A stretch of DNA of 64,000 bases. It comes from Compostimonas suwonensis (lineage in GTDB: Bacteria > Actinomycetota > Actinomycetes > Actinomycetales > Microbacteriaceae). A model generated the notes under the pieces. It did not search any database and was not told where the DNA came from. It saw nothing but the letters and a program-made list of their open reading frames with translations. Both the position numbers and the translations under genes were made by a program. How positions within the stretch are numbered: position 1 is the first letter of the stretch; the number at the start of each line of letters is the position of its first letter. Shown one piece after another: positions 1 to 7,637 of the stretch. The stretch spans positions 682,001 through 746,000 of the forward strand of contig NZ_PGFB01000001.1 in NCBI RefSeq assembly GCF_002797855.1, in the 5' to 3' direction.

Positions 1-632
1 GGGTGGCCTGGATCACGGCGCACACCGACTACGAGGCCCTCGGCGCGGCCTACGGAGCCTTCGGCGACGCCGACGGCGCCATCAACGGCACTCCGGCGCC
101 CGGTCTCACCGCGCTCGATGATCCGGATCTGACCGGCTTCCACAAGATCGAGGCCCTGCTCTGGTCGGGTGCGGCACCCGCCGACGCCGCACCCGCCGCC
201 GATCGGCTCGTCGCCGACGTCGACGGTCTCGCGGGCGACTGGGAGAACGCCCGCATCGCACCGCTCGACATCGGCCTGCGCGCCCACGAGATCCTCGAGA
301 ACGCGATCGAGTTCGAGCTCACCGGGGCCACGGATGCCGGCTCCGGCAGCTCCCTCGCGACGATCGACGCCAACCTCACGGGCACCCGCGGCGCGCTCGA
401 CCCGCTGCGCACGATCCTCTCCGATCGCGGCTACGACCTCGACGAGACCGACAGCTGGCTCGACCGCTCGACCCGGCTCGTCGAGTCGTTCCGCGCGGCC
501 GACGGAAGCTGGACGCCCCTCGCGCAGCTCGACCCGCAGAGCAGGCGCACCCTCGATGCGACGCTCAGCCAGACGGTCGAGCTGCTCGCCCCGATTGCCG
601 CGATCTGCGACGTAAGGAGACCCGTATCGTGA
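1..632 (+). CDS. efeO: Iron uptake system component EfeO, C-terminal part (5' truncated by window edge)
   Basis: This is the M75/imelysin-type domain of EfeO, the periplasmic or cell-surface protein that hands iron to the EfeU permease. The reading frame is open from the first base, so the start lies outside the window; about 209 residues are visible. The iron-binding HxxE motif of the family is seen as FHKIEALLW near visible residue 47, and the helical repeats around HEILENAIEFELTG fit the M75 fold. The stop codon overlaps the start of efeB (GTGA), so the two are translationally coupled. An AAGGAG at 614-619 within the efeO end serves efeB. The missing part should hold the rest of EfeO, with efeU expected upstream. 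Confidence 0.93.
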   Translation, partial: VAWITAHTDYEALGAAYGAFGDADGAINGTPAPGLTALDDPDLTGFHKIEALLWSGAAPADAAPAADRLVADVDGLAGDWENARIAPLDIGLRAHEILENAIEFELTGATDAGSGSSLATIDANLTGTRGALDPLRTILSDRGYDLDETDSWLDRSTRLVESFRAADGSWTPLAQLDPQSRRTLDATLSQTVELLAPIAAICDVRRPVS

Positions 633-1924
633 CCGCGACCACACCGCCCGTGCCCGGCGATCAGGAGGAAGGCGGCGCCGACCGCCCGGGCCGCGGCTTC
701 AACCGGCGCAACTTCTTCTCCGGGGTGATCGGAGCCGCCGTCGCGGCGCCCGTCGCGCTCGGCAGCGCCCAGGCCGCGATGGCCTCGAGCCCGACGGGCG
801 CCCCGACGACGGATGCCGCGGCCGGGCCCGCGAGCTACCCCTTCGAGGGCGAGCACCAGCAGGGCATCCTCACCCCGGCCCAGGCGAGCAGCGCCTTCAT
901 CTCCTTCGACGTGACCGCGGCGAGCCGCGGCGAGCTCGCCGACCTCATGCACACGCTCACCGAGCGCTCCCGCTTCCTCACGGCGGGCGGCTCGCCGGCC
1001 TCCGTCGGCATCACGGCGCCGCCCTCCGACTCGGGGGTGCTCGGTCCGCAGGTCGTCGCCGACGGGCTCACGATCACGACGTCGGTCGGGGCGTCCCTCT
1101 TCGATGCCCGTTTCGGCCTCGCCTCGAAGAAGCCGTCGAAGCTGCGCGCCATGGAGGACTTCCCCAACGACTCGCTCGATCGCGCGCGGTGCGACGGCGA
1201 CCTGCTGCTGCAGATCTGCGCGCACAACTCCGACACCGTCATCCACGCGGTGCGCGACATCGCGCGGGCGACCCGAGGCGCCATGCAGGTGCGCTGGCGT
1301 CAGGACGGCTTCGTCTCGCCGCCCCGCCCGAGCGGCACCCCGCGCAACCTCATGGGCTTCAAAGACGGCACGAGCAACCCCGACGTGAGCGACGCCGCCG
1401 AGATGAGCGACCTCGTCTGGGCGGATGCCGGCGAGCCCGCGTGGGCCGCCGGCGGCACGTACCACGTGGTGCGCGCCATCCGCATGCTCGTCGAGTTCTG
1501 GGATCGCGTGAACCTGCACGAGCAGGAGAGCATGATCGGCCGGCGCCGAGACTCCGGCGCCCCGCTCAGCGCCTCGGGCGAGTTCGACGACCCGCACTAC
1601 GAGCTCGACCCCACGGGCGAGTCGGTGTCGCTCGGCGCCCACGTGCGCGCGGCCAACCCGCGCACGCCCGAGTCGGCCTCGTCGCGGATGCTCCGTCGCG
1701 CCTACAACTACAGCGGCGGGCTCGACAGCAACGGCAACCTCGACATGGGGCTCATCTTCGTGACCTTCAACCAGGATCTCGAGCGGCAGTTCGTCACCGT
1801 GCAGAAGCGCCTGGCCGACGAGCCCCTCGTCGACTACATCAAGCCGTTCGGCGGCGGCTACTTCTACGCGCTCCCCGGCGTCACCGACTCCGGGGACTGG
1901 CTCGCGAGCGGACTGCTCGCCTGA
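629..1924 (+). CDS. efeB: Deferrochelatase/peroxidase EfeB (Dyp-type, Tat-exported)
   Basis: Dyp-type heme peroxidase of the EfeUOB ferrous iron/heme-iron uptake system, 431 aa, the normal family length. The N-terminus carries a twin-arginine signal (RRNFFSG at about residues 26-32, then an alanine-rich hydrophobic stretch ending near AQAAMA), so the folded heme enzyme is exported. The Dyp signature GFKDGTSNP is near residue 245, followed by conserved Arg/His-rich segments and the C-terminal FVTFNQDLERQF region. The GTG start at 629 overlaps the efeO stop and has AAGGAG ten bases upstream. In known systems EfeB oxidises Fe(II) or removes iron from heme, and EfeO/EfeU complete import. Confidence 0.95.
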   Translation: MTATTPPVPGDQEEGGADRPGRGFNRRNFFSGVIGAAVAAPVALGSAQAAMASSPTGAPTTDAAAGPASYPFEGEHQQGILTPAQASSAFISFDVTAASRGELADLMHTLTERSRFLTAGGSPASVGITAPPSDSGVLGPQVVADGLTITTSVGASLFDARFGLASKKPSKLRAMEDFPNDSLDRARCDGDLLLQICAHNSDTVIHAVRDIARATRGAMQVRWRQDGFVSPPRPSGTPRNLMGFKDGTSNPDVSDAAEMSDLVWADAGEPAWAAGGTYHVVRAIRMLVEFWDRVNLHEQESMIGRRRDSGAPLSASGEFDDPHYELDPTGESVSLGAHVRAANPRTPESASSRMLRRAYNYSGGLDSNGNLDMGLIFVTFNQDLERQFVTVQKRLADEPLVDYIKPFGGGYFYALPGVTDSGDWLASGLLA

Positions 1925-2022
1925 GCCGCGTACGCCCCCGCCCGCCCGCACCCCCACAGACCTCTCCGAATGAACCACCTGCACCTCCACGTTTGAACCG
2001 CCTTCGAAGAAAAGAGAAAGCA

Positions 2023-3888
2023 ATGTCCCCAGCCATCAGCGACCGCAGCCGCGGTCGTTCCCGGCGTCGCGCGGGTTACGCCGCGGCATCCGTTCTGGCG
2101 CTCGCCGGACTCGGGTCGTTCATCTTCTCGGCCGGTGGCGCCTTCGCCGCCGAGCCGGCGGACAACTCTGCCGACACGGCGACCCCCATCAAGCACGTCG
2201 TCGTGATCTTCGACGAGAACATCTCGTTCGACCACTACTTCGGCACCTATCCCGACGCCGAGAACAACGAGGGCGAGACGCCGTTCACGGCGGCGGCCGG
2301 AACGCCGACGCCGAACAACTACGTGTCGCACCCCGAACTGCTGACCGACAACCCCAACAGCGTCTCGCCCACGCGTCTCACGCCCGACCAGGCCGTGACC
2401 TGCTCGCAGAACCACAACTACGTTCCCGAGCAGCAGGCCTTCGACGGCGGGGCGATGGACGAGTTCCCGGAGTTCACCCAGGCCGCATCGGGCTGCGCGA
2501 CATCCGCCAACAAGCAGTACGACGCCTCGGTCATGGACTTCTACGACGGCAACACCGTCACGGGAATGTGGAACTACGCCCAGAACTACACGATGAGCGA
2601 CAACAGCTGGGACACGGTCTTCGGTCCGTCGACCCCGGGCGCCCTCAACCTCATCTCGGGCCAGACGCACGGCGCCACCGCCGTGGACTCGGTCACGGGC
2701 GCCCCCGTCTCGGGCACCACGACGGTCAGCTCGCCCGACGCCGATGGCGTGGGAACGATCAACGGCGACCCGGATCCCTTCTTCGACGACTGCTCCGACA
2801 ACAGCCACACCACGACCTCGGCGCTCGCCAAGGTCGAGGGCAAGAACATCGGCGACCTGCTCAACGACAAGGGCGTGACCTGGGGCTGGTTCCAGGGCGG
2901 CTTCGACCCGACCACCCCGTGGGACGGCACCGCCGGGCACTTCGCGAACTGCCAGGGCACGACGCACTCGACCATCGCCGGTGTTCCCGCCGTCGACTAC
3001 TCCCCGCACCACTCGCCGTTCGAGTACTACGAGTCGACGTCGAACCCGCACCACCTCGCCCCCGCCTCGGATGACGAGATCGGCCACAACGGCCAGGCCA
3101 ATCACAACTACGACCTGACCCGCTTCGACACCGCCCTCGAGACCGGCAACGTGCCGGCCGTCTCCTTCCTCAAGGCGGCTCAGTTCCAGGACGGCCACGC
3201 CGGCTACTCGAACCCGATCGACGAGCAGCACTTCGTCGTGAACGAGATCAACGCGATCCAGTCCTCGGACATCTGGCCGAGCACCGCGATCGTCATCGCC
3301 TACGACGACTCCGACGGATGGTACGACCACGTGGCCCCGACGATCCTCAACGGCTCGGACGACCCGGCCGTGCAGACCGCCGGCGACCAGCCGCTGTGCT
3401 CGGATGTCACGGCGATCGCAGGCGGCTACGCGGACCGCTGCGGCCCCGGCCCCCGCATCCCGATGATGCTCATCTCGCCCTTCACGACGCCGAACACGAT
3501 CAGCCACGACCCCGTCGAGCAGACCTCGGTGCTCAAGTTCATCGAGGACAACTGGCAGACCGGTCGCGTCGGCGACGCCTCCTTCGACGAGCGTGCGGGC
3601 GCGATCGACGGCATGTTCGACTTCGACGACCCGCAGCAGCGGGCCGTGCTGCTGAACCAGGACGGCACGGTCGACCAGATCGTCGACGTCGACGTTCCGG
3701 TGCCGGGCGGCACGCCGACGCCCGAGCCCTCGACGAGCGCCGGCTCCACCCCCACCCCGGCTGCGACCGCCGGTGGCAAGGAGCTCGCCGCGACCGGTTT
3801 CGAGGCCGGCGGGATCGCCGCCGGAGCACTGCTCCTCGTCGCCGCCGGCGTCGTGGTGTGGTTCGTGCGCCGTCGCAAGACCGCGTAG
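2023..3888 (+). CDS. Secreted phospholipase C/phosphoesterase with LAATG C-terminal sorting-like tail
   Basis: Alkaline-phosphatase-superfamily phosphoesterase of the phospholipase C type, 621 aa. After an Arg-rich signal peptide (cleavage likely after GGAFA) comes the family hallmark KHVVVIFDENISFDHYFGTYP. Later conserved blocks include NYAQNYTMSDNSWDTVFGPSTPG, DEQHFVVNEINAIQ, IVIAYDDSDGWYDHV and RIPMMLISPFT. Substrates are probably phospholipids or other phosphodiesters outside the cell. A Pro/Thr-rich linker precedes LAATG (about residue 587), a hydrophobic helix and RRRKTA, which is the layout of a sortase substrate with LAxTG in place of LPxTG. The ATG at 2023 was chosen because it starts the signal peptide; the frame is open further upstream. 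A strong bidirectional hairpin follows. Confidence 0.9.
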   Translation: MSPAISDRSRGRSRRRAGYAAASVLALAGLGSFIFSAGGAFAAEPADNSADTATPIKHVVVIFDENISFDHYFGTYPDAENNEGETPFTAAAGTPTPNNYVSHPELLTDNPNSVSPTRLTPDQAVTCSQNHNYVPEQQAFDGGAMDEFPEFTQAASGCATSANKQYDASVMDFYDGNTVTGMWNYAQNYTMSDNSWDTVFGPSTPGALNLISGQTHGATAVDSVTGAPVSGTTTVSSPDADGVGTINGDPDPFFDDCSDNSHTTTSALAKVEGKNIGDLLNDKGVTWGWFQGGFDPTTPWDGTAGHFANCQGTTHSTIAGVPAVDYSPHHSPFEYYESTSNPHHLAPASDDEIGHNGQANHNYDLTRFDTALETGNVPAVSFLKAAQFQDGHAGYSNPIDEQHFVVNEINAIQSSDIWPSTAIVIAYDDSDGWYDHVAPTILNGSDDPAVQTAGDQPLCSDVTAIAGGYADRCGPGPRIPMMLISPFTTPNTISHDPVEQTSVLKFIEDNWQTGRVGDASFDERAGAIDGMFDFDDPQQRAVLLNQDGTVDQIVDVDVPVPGGTPTPEPSTSAGSTPTPAATAGGKELAATGFEAGGIAAGALLLVAAGVVVWFVRRRKTA

Positions 3889-3898
3889 CCCCGCTCAC

Positions 3899-3939
3899 AC
3901 GTCGGGCCCGCCGGGACACCCTCCCGGCGGGCCCGACGT
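3899..3939. terminator. Bidirectional hairpin terminator
   Basis: A perfect 18-bp stem (3899-3916 pairing with 3922-3939) with a 5-base loop lies in the short gap between the convergent phosphoesterase and AraC-type regulator genes. There is no long T tract on either side, which is common in high-GC actinobacteria. Confidence 0.85.
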
Positions 3940-3947
3940 CCGTTCGG

Positions 3948-4901
3948 TCAGGCGTGCAGCGCGCGGGCCCGGTGCTCGCGCGGGCTCACGCCGCGCGCCC
4001 GCTTGAACGCGGTGCTGAGCGCGAAGGCGCTCCCGTAGCCCACGTGGCCCGCGACGGAGGCGACGGTCTCCTGGGGGTCGTGCAGCAGATCGGCGGCGAG
4101 GGCGAGCCGCCACTCGGTCAGGTAGGCGATGGGGGTCTCGCCGACGACCTCGGTGAAGCGCCGCGCGAAGGTCGCGCGTGAGACCCGGCTGCGCCTGGCC
4201 AGCTCGTCGACGGTCCACGGGTGCGCGGCGTCGCTGTGGATGAGTCGCAACGAGGTGCCCACGACCGGGTCGCTGTAGCCGCGGAACCACGCCGGAGCCT
4301 CGGCCGTCGGCTGGGAGAACCAGGAGCGCAGGCCCGCGATGAGCACGAGGTCGAGCAGCCGGTCGAGCACGGCCTCCTGCCCGGGGTCGTCGCGCACGAT
4401 CTCCTCGGCGAGCAGGGGCACGAGGGGTGAGCCCGTCGGGCCGCGCGGCACGACGAGCAGAGGCGGCAGCGCCGAGAGCAGGCGCCGGCTGATCTCCCCC
4501 TCGAACTGATAAGTGCCCGTCAGCAGGGTCGTTCCCCCGTCGGGGCTGTTGCCCCAGCTGCGCACCCCGAGCTCCCGCATCGTCGTGAGCTCGGAGCCGT
4601 CGGGCGCCGTGCAGAGCTGCCCCGGGTGGATGATGACCTGCGGCGGGGTGGTCGCGCGGTCGGCGACGGTGTACGAGTCGGGGCCGCGGAGGATCGCGAC
4701 ATCCCCCTGGCCGAGCGTTGTGGCCGCGCCCGTGTCGGACGCCTCGTCGGGCACGATGACCGCGGTTCCGCTCACCACGGCCACCACCGTGAGCGGGGCG
4801 CGGTCCTCGATCCGGATCGACCAGGGCGGGTCCATGATCGAGCGCAGCAGGAAGGCGCTGTGAGCGCGGGGGCCGGCGAGAAGGCCGCTGATGGCATCCA
4901 T
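3948..4901 (-). CDS. AraC-family transcriptional regulator with N-terminal cupin domain
   Basis: A 317-aa regulator. The N-terminal two-thirds resemble the Cupin_6 sensor domain (APLTVVAVVSGTAVIVPDE, then HPGQLCTAPDGS). The C-terminal about 100 residues hold two AraC helix-turn-helix units (TVDELARRSRVSRATFARRF and VASVAGHVGYGSAFALSTAFKR) ending in the PREHRA consensus. It is divergent from the NmrA-like reductase at 4982 and very probably controls it, as is usual for AraC/reductase pairs. A good -10 hexamer TATACT lies only 8 bases before the ATG, so the mRNA is probably leaderless. The small-molecule ligand cannot be predicted. Confidence 0.9.
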   Translation of the reverse strand: MDAISGLLAGPRAHSAFLLRSIMDPPWSIRIEDRAPLTVVAVVSGTAVIVPDEASDTGAATTLGQGDVAILRGPDSYTVADRATTPPQVIIHPGQLCTAPDGSELTTMRELGVRSWGNSPDGGTTLLTGTYQFEGEISRRLLSALPPLLVVPRGPTGSPLVPLLAEEIVRDDPGQEAVLDRLLDLVLIAGLRSWFSQPTAEAPAWFRGYSDPVVGTSLRLIHSDAAHPWTVDELARRSRVSRATFARRFTEVVGETPIAYLTEWRLALAADLLHDPQETVASVAGHVGYGSAFALSTAFKRARGVSPREHRARALHA

Positions 4902-4909
4902 GATCGCAG

Positions 4910-4915
4910 AGTATA
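4910..4915 (-). promoter_or_regulatory. -10 hexamer (TATACT) of the AraC-type regulator gene
   Basis: TATACT on the minus strand ends 8 bases before the ATG, which suggests leaderless transcription. No good -35 is seen. The surrounding 80-bp intergenic region holds repeated GATCG and ATGGAT words that could be AraC half-sites, but no clear operator could be fixed. Confidence 0.45.
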
Positions 4916-4981
4916 CGATCGCTTATGTTTTTGCGACCATCGACTATGGATCGTCTCATGGATGTCGCGTTGACTCGTGAC

Positions 4982-5821
4982 ATGACAACACCAGCCACTC
5001 ACACCAGCACACTGACCACCCTCGTCGTCGGCGCCGGCAAGACCGGCCGCAGGATCGCCGATCGCCTCCGCGGCGCCGAGGTGCCGCACCGTCTCGCCTC
5101 CCGTTCCGCCTCCGTGCCCTTCGACTGGGACGACCGCGAGAGCTGGGCACCCGCGCTCGACGGAGCACAGGCCGTGTACCTGAGCTTCGCCCCCGACCTC
5201 GCGGTGCCCGGCGCCTCGGAGACCGTCGGCGCGCTCGCCCGCCAGGCCGTCGACTCCGGAGCCCGCCGCCTGGTGCTGCTCTCGGGCCGCGGCGAAGCCG
5301 AGGCGCAGGAGGCCGAGAAGGCGGTGCAGGATGCCGGGGCCGAGTGGACGATCGTACGGGCGAGCTGGTTCGACCAGAACTTCAGCGAAGGCCACCTGCT
5401 CGACCCGCTGCTCACGGGCACCCTCGCGCTGCCCGTCGGCGAGGTCGGCGAGCCCTTCATCGACGCCGACGACATCGCCGAGGTGGCCGTGGCCGCACTG
5501 ACCGAGGCCGGTCACGCGGGGGAGCTCTACGAGGCGACCGGCCCCCGGCTGCTCTCCTTCGCCGAGGCCGTCGCCGCGATCGCCGCCGTGAGCGGCCGCG
5601 AGCTGCGCTTCGAGTCCGTGGATCTCGCCGCCTACCGGGTGGAGCTCGAGCGGGAGCAGGTTCCGGCCGAGGTCGTCGAGCTGCTCGGCTACCTCTTCTC
5701 CGAGGTGCTCGACGGCCGTAACGAGAGCCTGGGCGACGGGGTGCAGCGGGCGCTCGGCCGGCCGCCGCGCGATTTCGCCGAATTCGCGCGGGCGGCTGCG
5801 GCATCCGGGGCCTGGGCGTGA
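4982..5821 (+). CDS. NmrA-like NAD(P)-binding reductase
   Basis: Atypical short-chain reductase of the NmrA/YtfG type, 279 aa. A Rossmann fingerprint VVGAGKTGRRIADRL lies at the N-terminus. GARRLVLLSGRGEAEAQEAEKAV and WTIVRASWFDQNFSEGHLLDPL are typical of the NmrA/ergot-reductase-like group, and FIDADDIAEVAVAALTE is the conserved loop. Such proteins are quinone or aldehyde reductases, or redox sensors that bind NAD(P) without catalysis. The ATG at 4982 fits the Rossmann start; in-frame starts upstream (to 4925) would add a non-conserved tail. It lies opposite the AraC regulator and overlaps the DUF1772 gene, forming a two-gene operon. Confidence 0.88.
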   Translation: MTTPATHTSTLTTLVVGAGKTGRRIADRLRGAEVPHRLASRSASVPFDWDDRESWAPALDGAQAVYLSFAPDLAVPGASETVGALARQAVDSGARRLVLLSGRGEAEAQEAEKAVQDAGAEWTIVRASWFDQNFSEGHLLDPLLTGTLALPVGEVGEPFIDADDIAEVAVAALTEAGHAGELYEATGPRLLSFAEAVAAIAAVSGRELRFESVDLAAYRVELEREQVPAEVVELLGYLFSEVLDGRNESLGDGVQRALGRPPRDFAEFARAAAASGAWA

Positions 5822-6309
5822 CGATGGACGCCATGACCGTGCTGCCGACCGTGCTCGTGATCGCCGCCGCGGTGGGCAGCGCGGTCGTCGGCGGGGTGTT
5901 CTTCGGCTTCTCCGCTCTCGTGCTGCCCGGGCTCGCGCGGATCGAGTCGCGATCGGCGGTCGCGGCCATGCAGGCGATCAACGTCGTGGCCGTGCGCCCG
6001 CCGCTGATGCTCGCGCTGTTCGGCACGGCTCTCGTGAGCGCGGCCGTTCTCGTGCTGGCGTTCCTGCCCTGGCAGACGGGCTCGGCCTGGCTGATCGCGG
6101 GCGCCGTGATCTACCTCGCCGGCGTCGTCGGCGTCACGGGCGCGGTCAACGTGCCCCTCAACAACGCCCTCGCCGCACGGGATACGGCCCACCCCGAGAC
6201 AGCGGCGCTCTGGGCCACGTACCTGCGCCGCTGGACCCGAGCGAACACCGTGCGCGGCTGGGCGGGCGCGCTCGCCGCCCTCGCCTTCCTCCTCGCTCTC
6301 ATCGTCTGA
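5818..6309 (+). CDS. DUF1772 (anthrone-oxygenase-like) membrane protein
   Basis: A four-helix integral membrane protein of about 163 aa. Helices are visible around residues 8-30, 55-77, 86-108 and 144-162. The family signature GGVFFGFSALVLPGL and the loop NVPLNNALA fit DUF1772, a group related to anthrone oxygenases and often placed beside NmrA-type reductases in actinobacteria. Its stop-start overlap with the NmrA gene (GTGA at 5818) indicates co-translation; ATG codons at 5824 and 5833 are alternative starts. A role as a small membrane oxidoreductase partner is an inference from context. Confidence 0.8.
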   Translation: MTMDAMTVLPTVLVIAAAVGSAVVGGVFFGFSALVLPGLARIESRSAVAAMQAINVVAVRPPLMLALFGTALVSAAVLVLAFLPWQTGSAWLIAGAVIYLAGVVGVTGAVNVPLNNALAARDTAHPETAALWATYLRRWTRANTVRGWAGALAALAFLLALIV

Positions 6310-6356
6310 TCGGCCGCCGCACAGGAGTGCACAGGAGCGAGGAGTAGACAGGCTCC

Positions 6357-7637
6357 GTGAACGAGATCCTGGACGCCGGCATCGTCGGCCCCCGCGCCCT
6401 TCTGGGGCTCGGGGGCGTCTGCGTCCTCGTGCTCGCCGTGCTCCTCGTGCCCTGGCGCAGGCATGGCGGCTCCGCGATGCGCCGGCTGCTGTGGTCGGGC
6501 GGCGCGGCGGTCACCGGCGCGGTGGTCGGCTGGGTGCTCCTCTGGCTCGTGGGGGATGTGGCGAACGTCTTCGGCGTCGTCCTCTCCGTGCCGACCCGGC
6601 TGTGGGTGATCGGCGCCCTCGCGGGGATCGGCATCGCCGTGACGGCGCTCGTGCGCGGCGGCTGGGGGCGACGGGTCGTCGGCATCGTCGCCATCCCGCT
6701 CCTGCTGCTCACGGGAGCGGCCGGCGTCAACGCGGTCTACGGTCAGTTCCCCACGCTGCGCGCCGCGCTGGGGATCTCGCGTTACCCCGAGCTCGACCCC
6801 ACGCCGGATCTGGCCGCGGTCCCCGCGCGCGGCGAGGTCGGCCGGGTCGTCATCCCCGCGACGACCTCCGGCTTCCCCGCCCGCGATGCCCTCGTCTACC
6901 TGCCGCCGGCCGCGCTCACGACGAACCCTCCGAGCCTGCCGGTCGTACAGATGATGTCGGGCCAGCCGGGCAGCCCGGAAGACGTGTTCGGCGCCGGTCA
7001 TCTCGCCGGCATCCTCGACTCCTACGCCGCCGCCAACGACGGCGTCGCGCCCATCGTGGTCGTTCCCGACCAGCTGGGCGCCCCCGACAAGAACCCGATG
7101 TGCGTCGACTCGCCTCTCGGCGATGCGGCGAGCTACCTCACGATCGACGTGCCCACGTGGATCCGGTCGACCCTGCACGTCGATCCGGCGCCGGGCGGCT
7201 GGGCGATCGCGGGCTTCTCGCAAGGCGCGACGTGCGCGATCCAGCTGGGGGCGGCGCATCCGGAGCTCTACGGCACCGTCTTCGCGGTGTCGAGCGAGAT
7301 TCGGCCGACCCTCGGCAACGACGCGACCACGATCGAGCAGGGCTTCGGAGGGGATGCCGCAGCCTACGCGGCCGCGGCGCCGACGGCGATCCTCGCCCGC
7401 AACGCGCCGTACTCCGACTTCACGACGATCTTCGCGGTGGGCGCCGACGACGCGCAGTACCTCGATTGGGCGACGACCCTGGATGCCGCGGCGGCCGCGG
7501 CGGGTGCGACCAGCAGCCTCCTCGTCTCCCCGGGCACGGCCCACGACTGGTACACGGTGCAGTACGCCTGGCGGAGCACGCTGCCCACGCTCATGGAGCG
7601 GCTCACGCTCGGGCCCACGAGCGGGGGCGGGGGATGA
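6357..7637 (+). CDS. Membrane-anchored alpha/beta-hydrolase (esterase family), partner of aminoacyl-lipid synthase
   Basis: A 426-aa protein with four N-terminal membrane helices (about residues 10-30, 40-65, 75-95 and 100-125). An exported esterase domain of the mycolyltransferase/esterase-D type follows: PVVQMMSGQPGSPEDVF, IVVVPDQLG, nucleophile GFSQGATCAIQLG, acid/loop IFAVGADDAQYLDW and a C-terminal SPGTAHDWYTVQYAW holding the probable catalytic His. It overlaps the MprF-like gene by ATGA. From published work on Enterococcus and Corynebacterium, hydrolases linked to aminoacyl-phosphatidylglycerol synthases remove the amino acid from the lipid. That is the likely role here, inferred from context. 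The start is GTG at 6357. Confidence 0.85.
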   Translation: MNEILDAGIVGPRALLGLGGVCVLVLAVLLVPWRRHGGSAMRRLLWSGGAAVTGAVVGWVLLWLVGDVANVFGVVLSVPTRLWVIGALAGIGIAVTALVRGGWGRRVVGIVAIPLLLLTGAAGVNAVYGQFPTLRAALGISRYPELDPTPDLAAVPARGEVGRVVIPATTSGFPARDALVYLPPAALTTNPPSLPVVQMMSGQPGSPEDVFGAGHLAGILDSYAAANDGVAPIVVVPDQLGAPDKNPMCVDSPLGDAASYLTIDVPTWIRSTLHVDPAPGGWAIAGFSQGATCAIQLGAAHPELYGTVFAVSSEIRPTLGNDATTIEQGFGGDAAAYAAAAPTAILARNAPYSDFTTIFAVGADDAQYLDWATTLDAAAAAAGATSSLLVSPGTAHDWYTVQYAWRSTLPTLMERLTLGPTSGGGG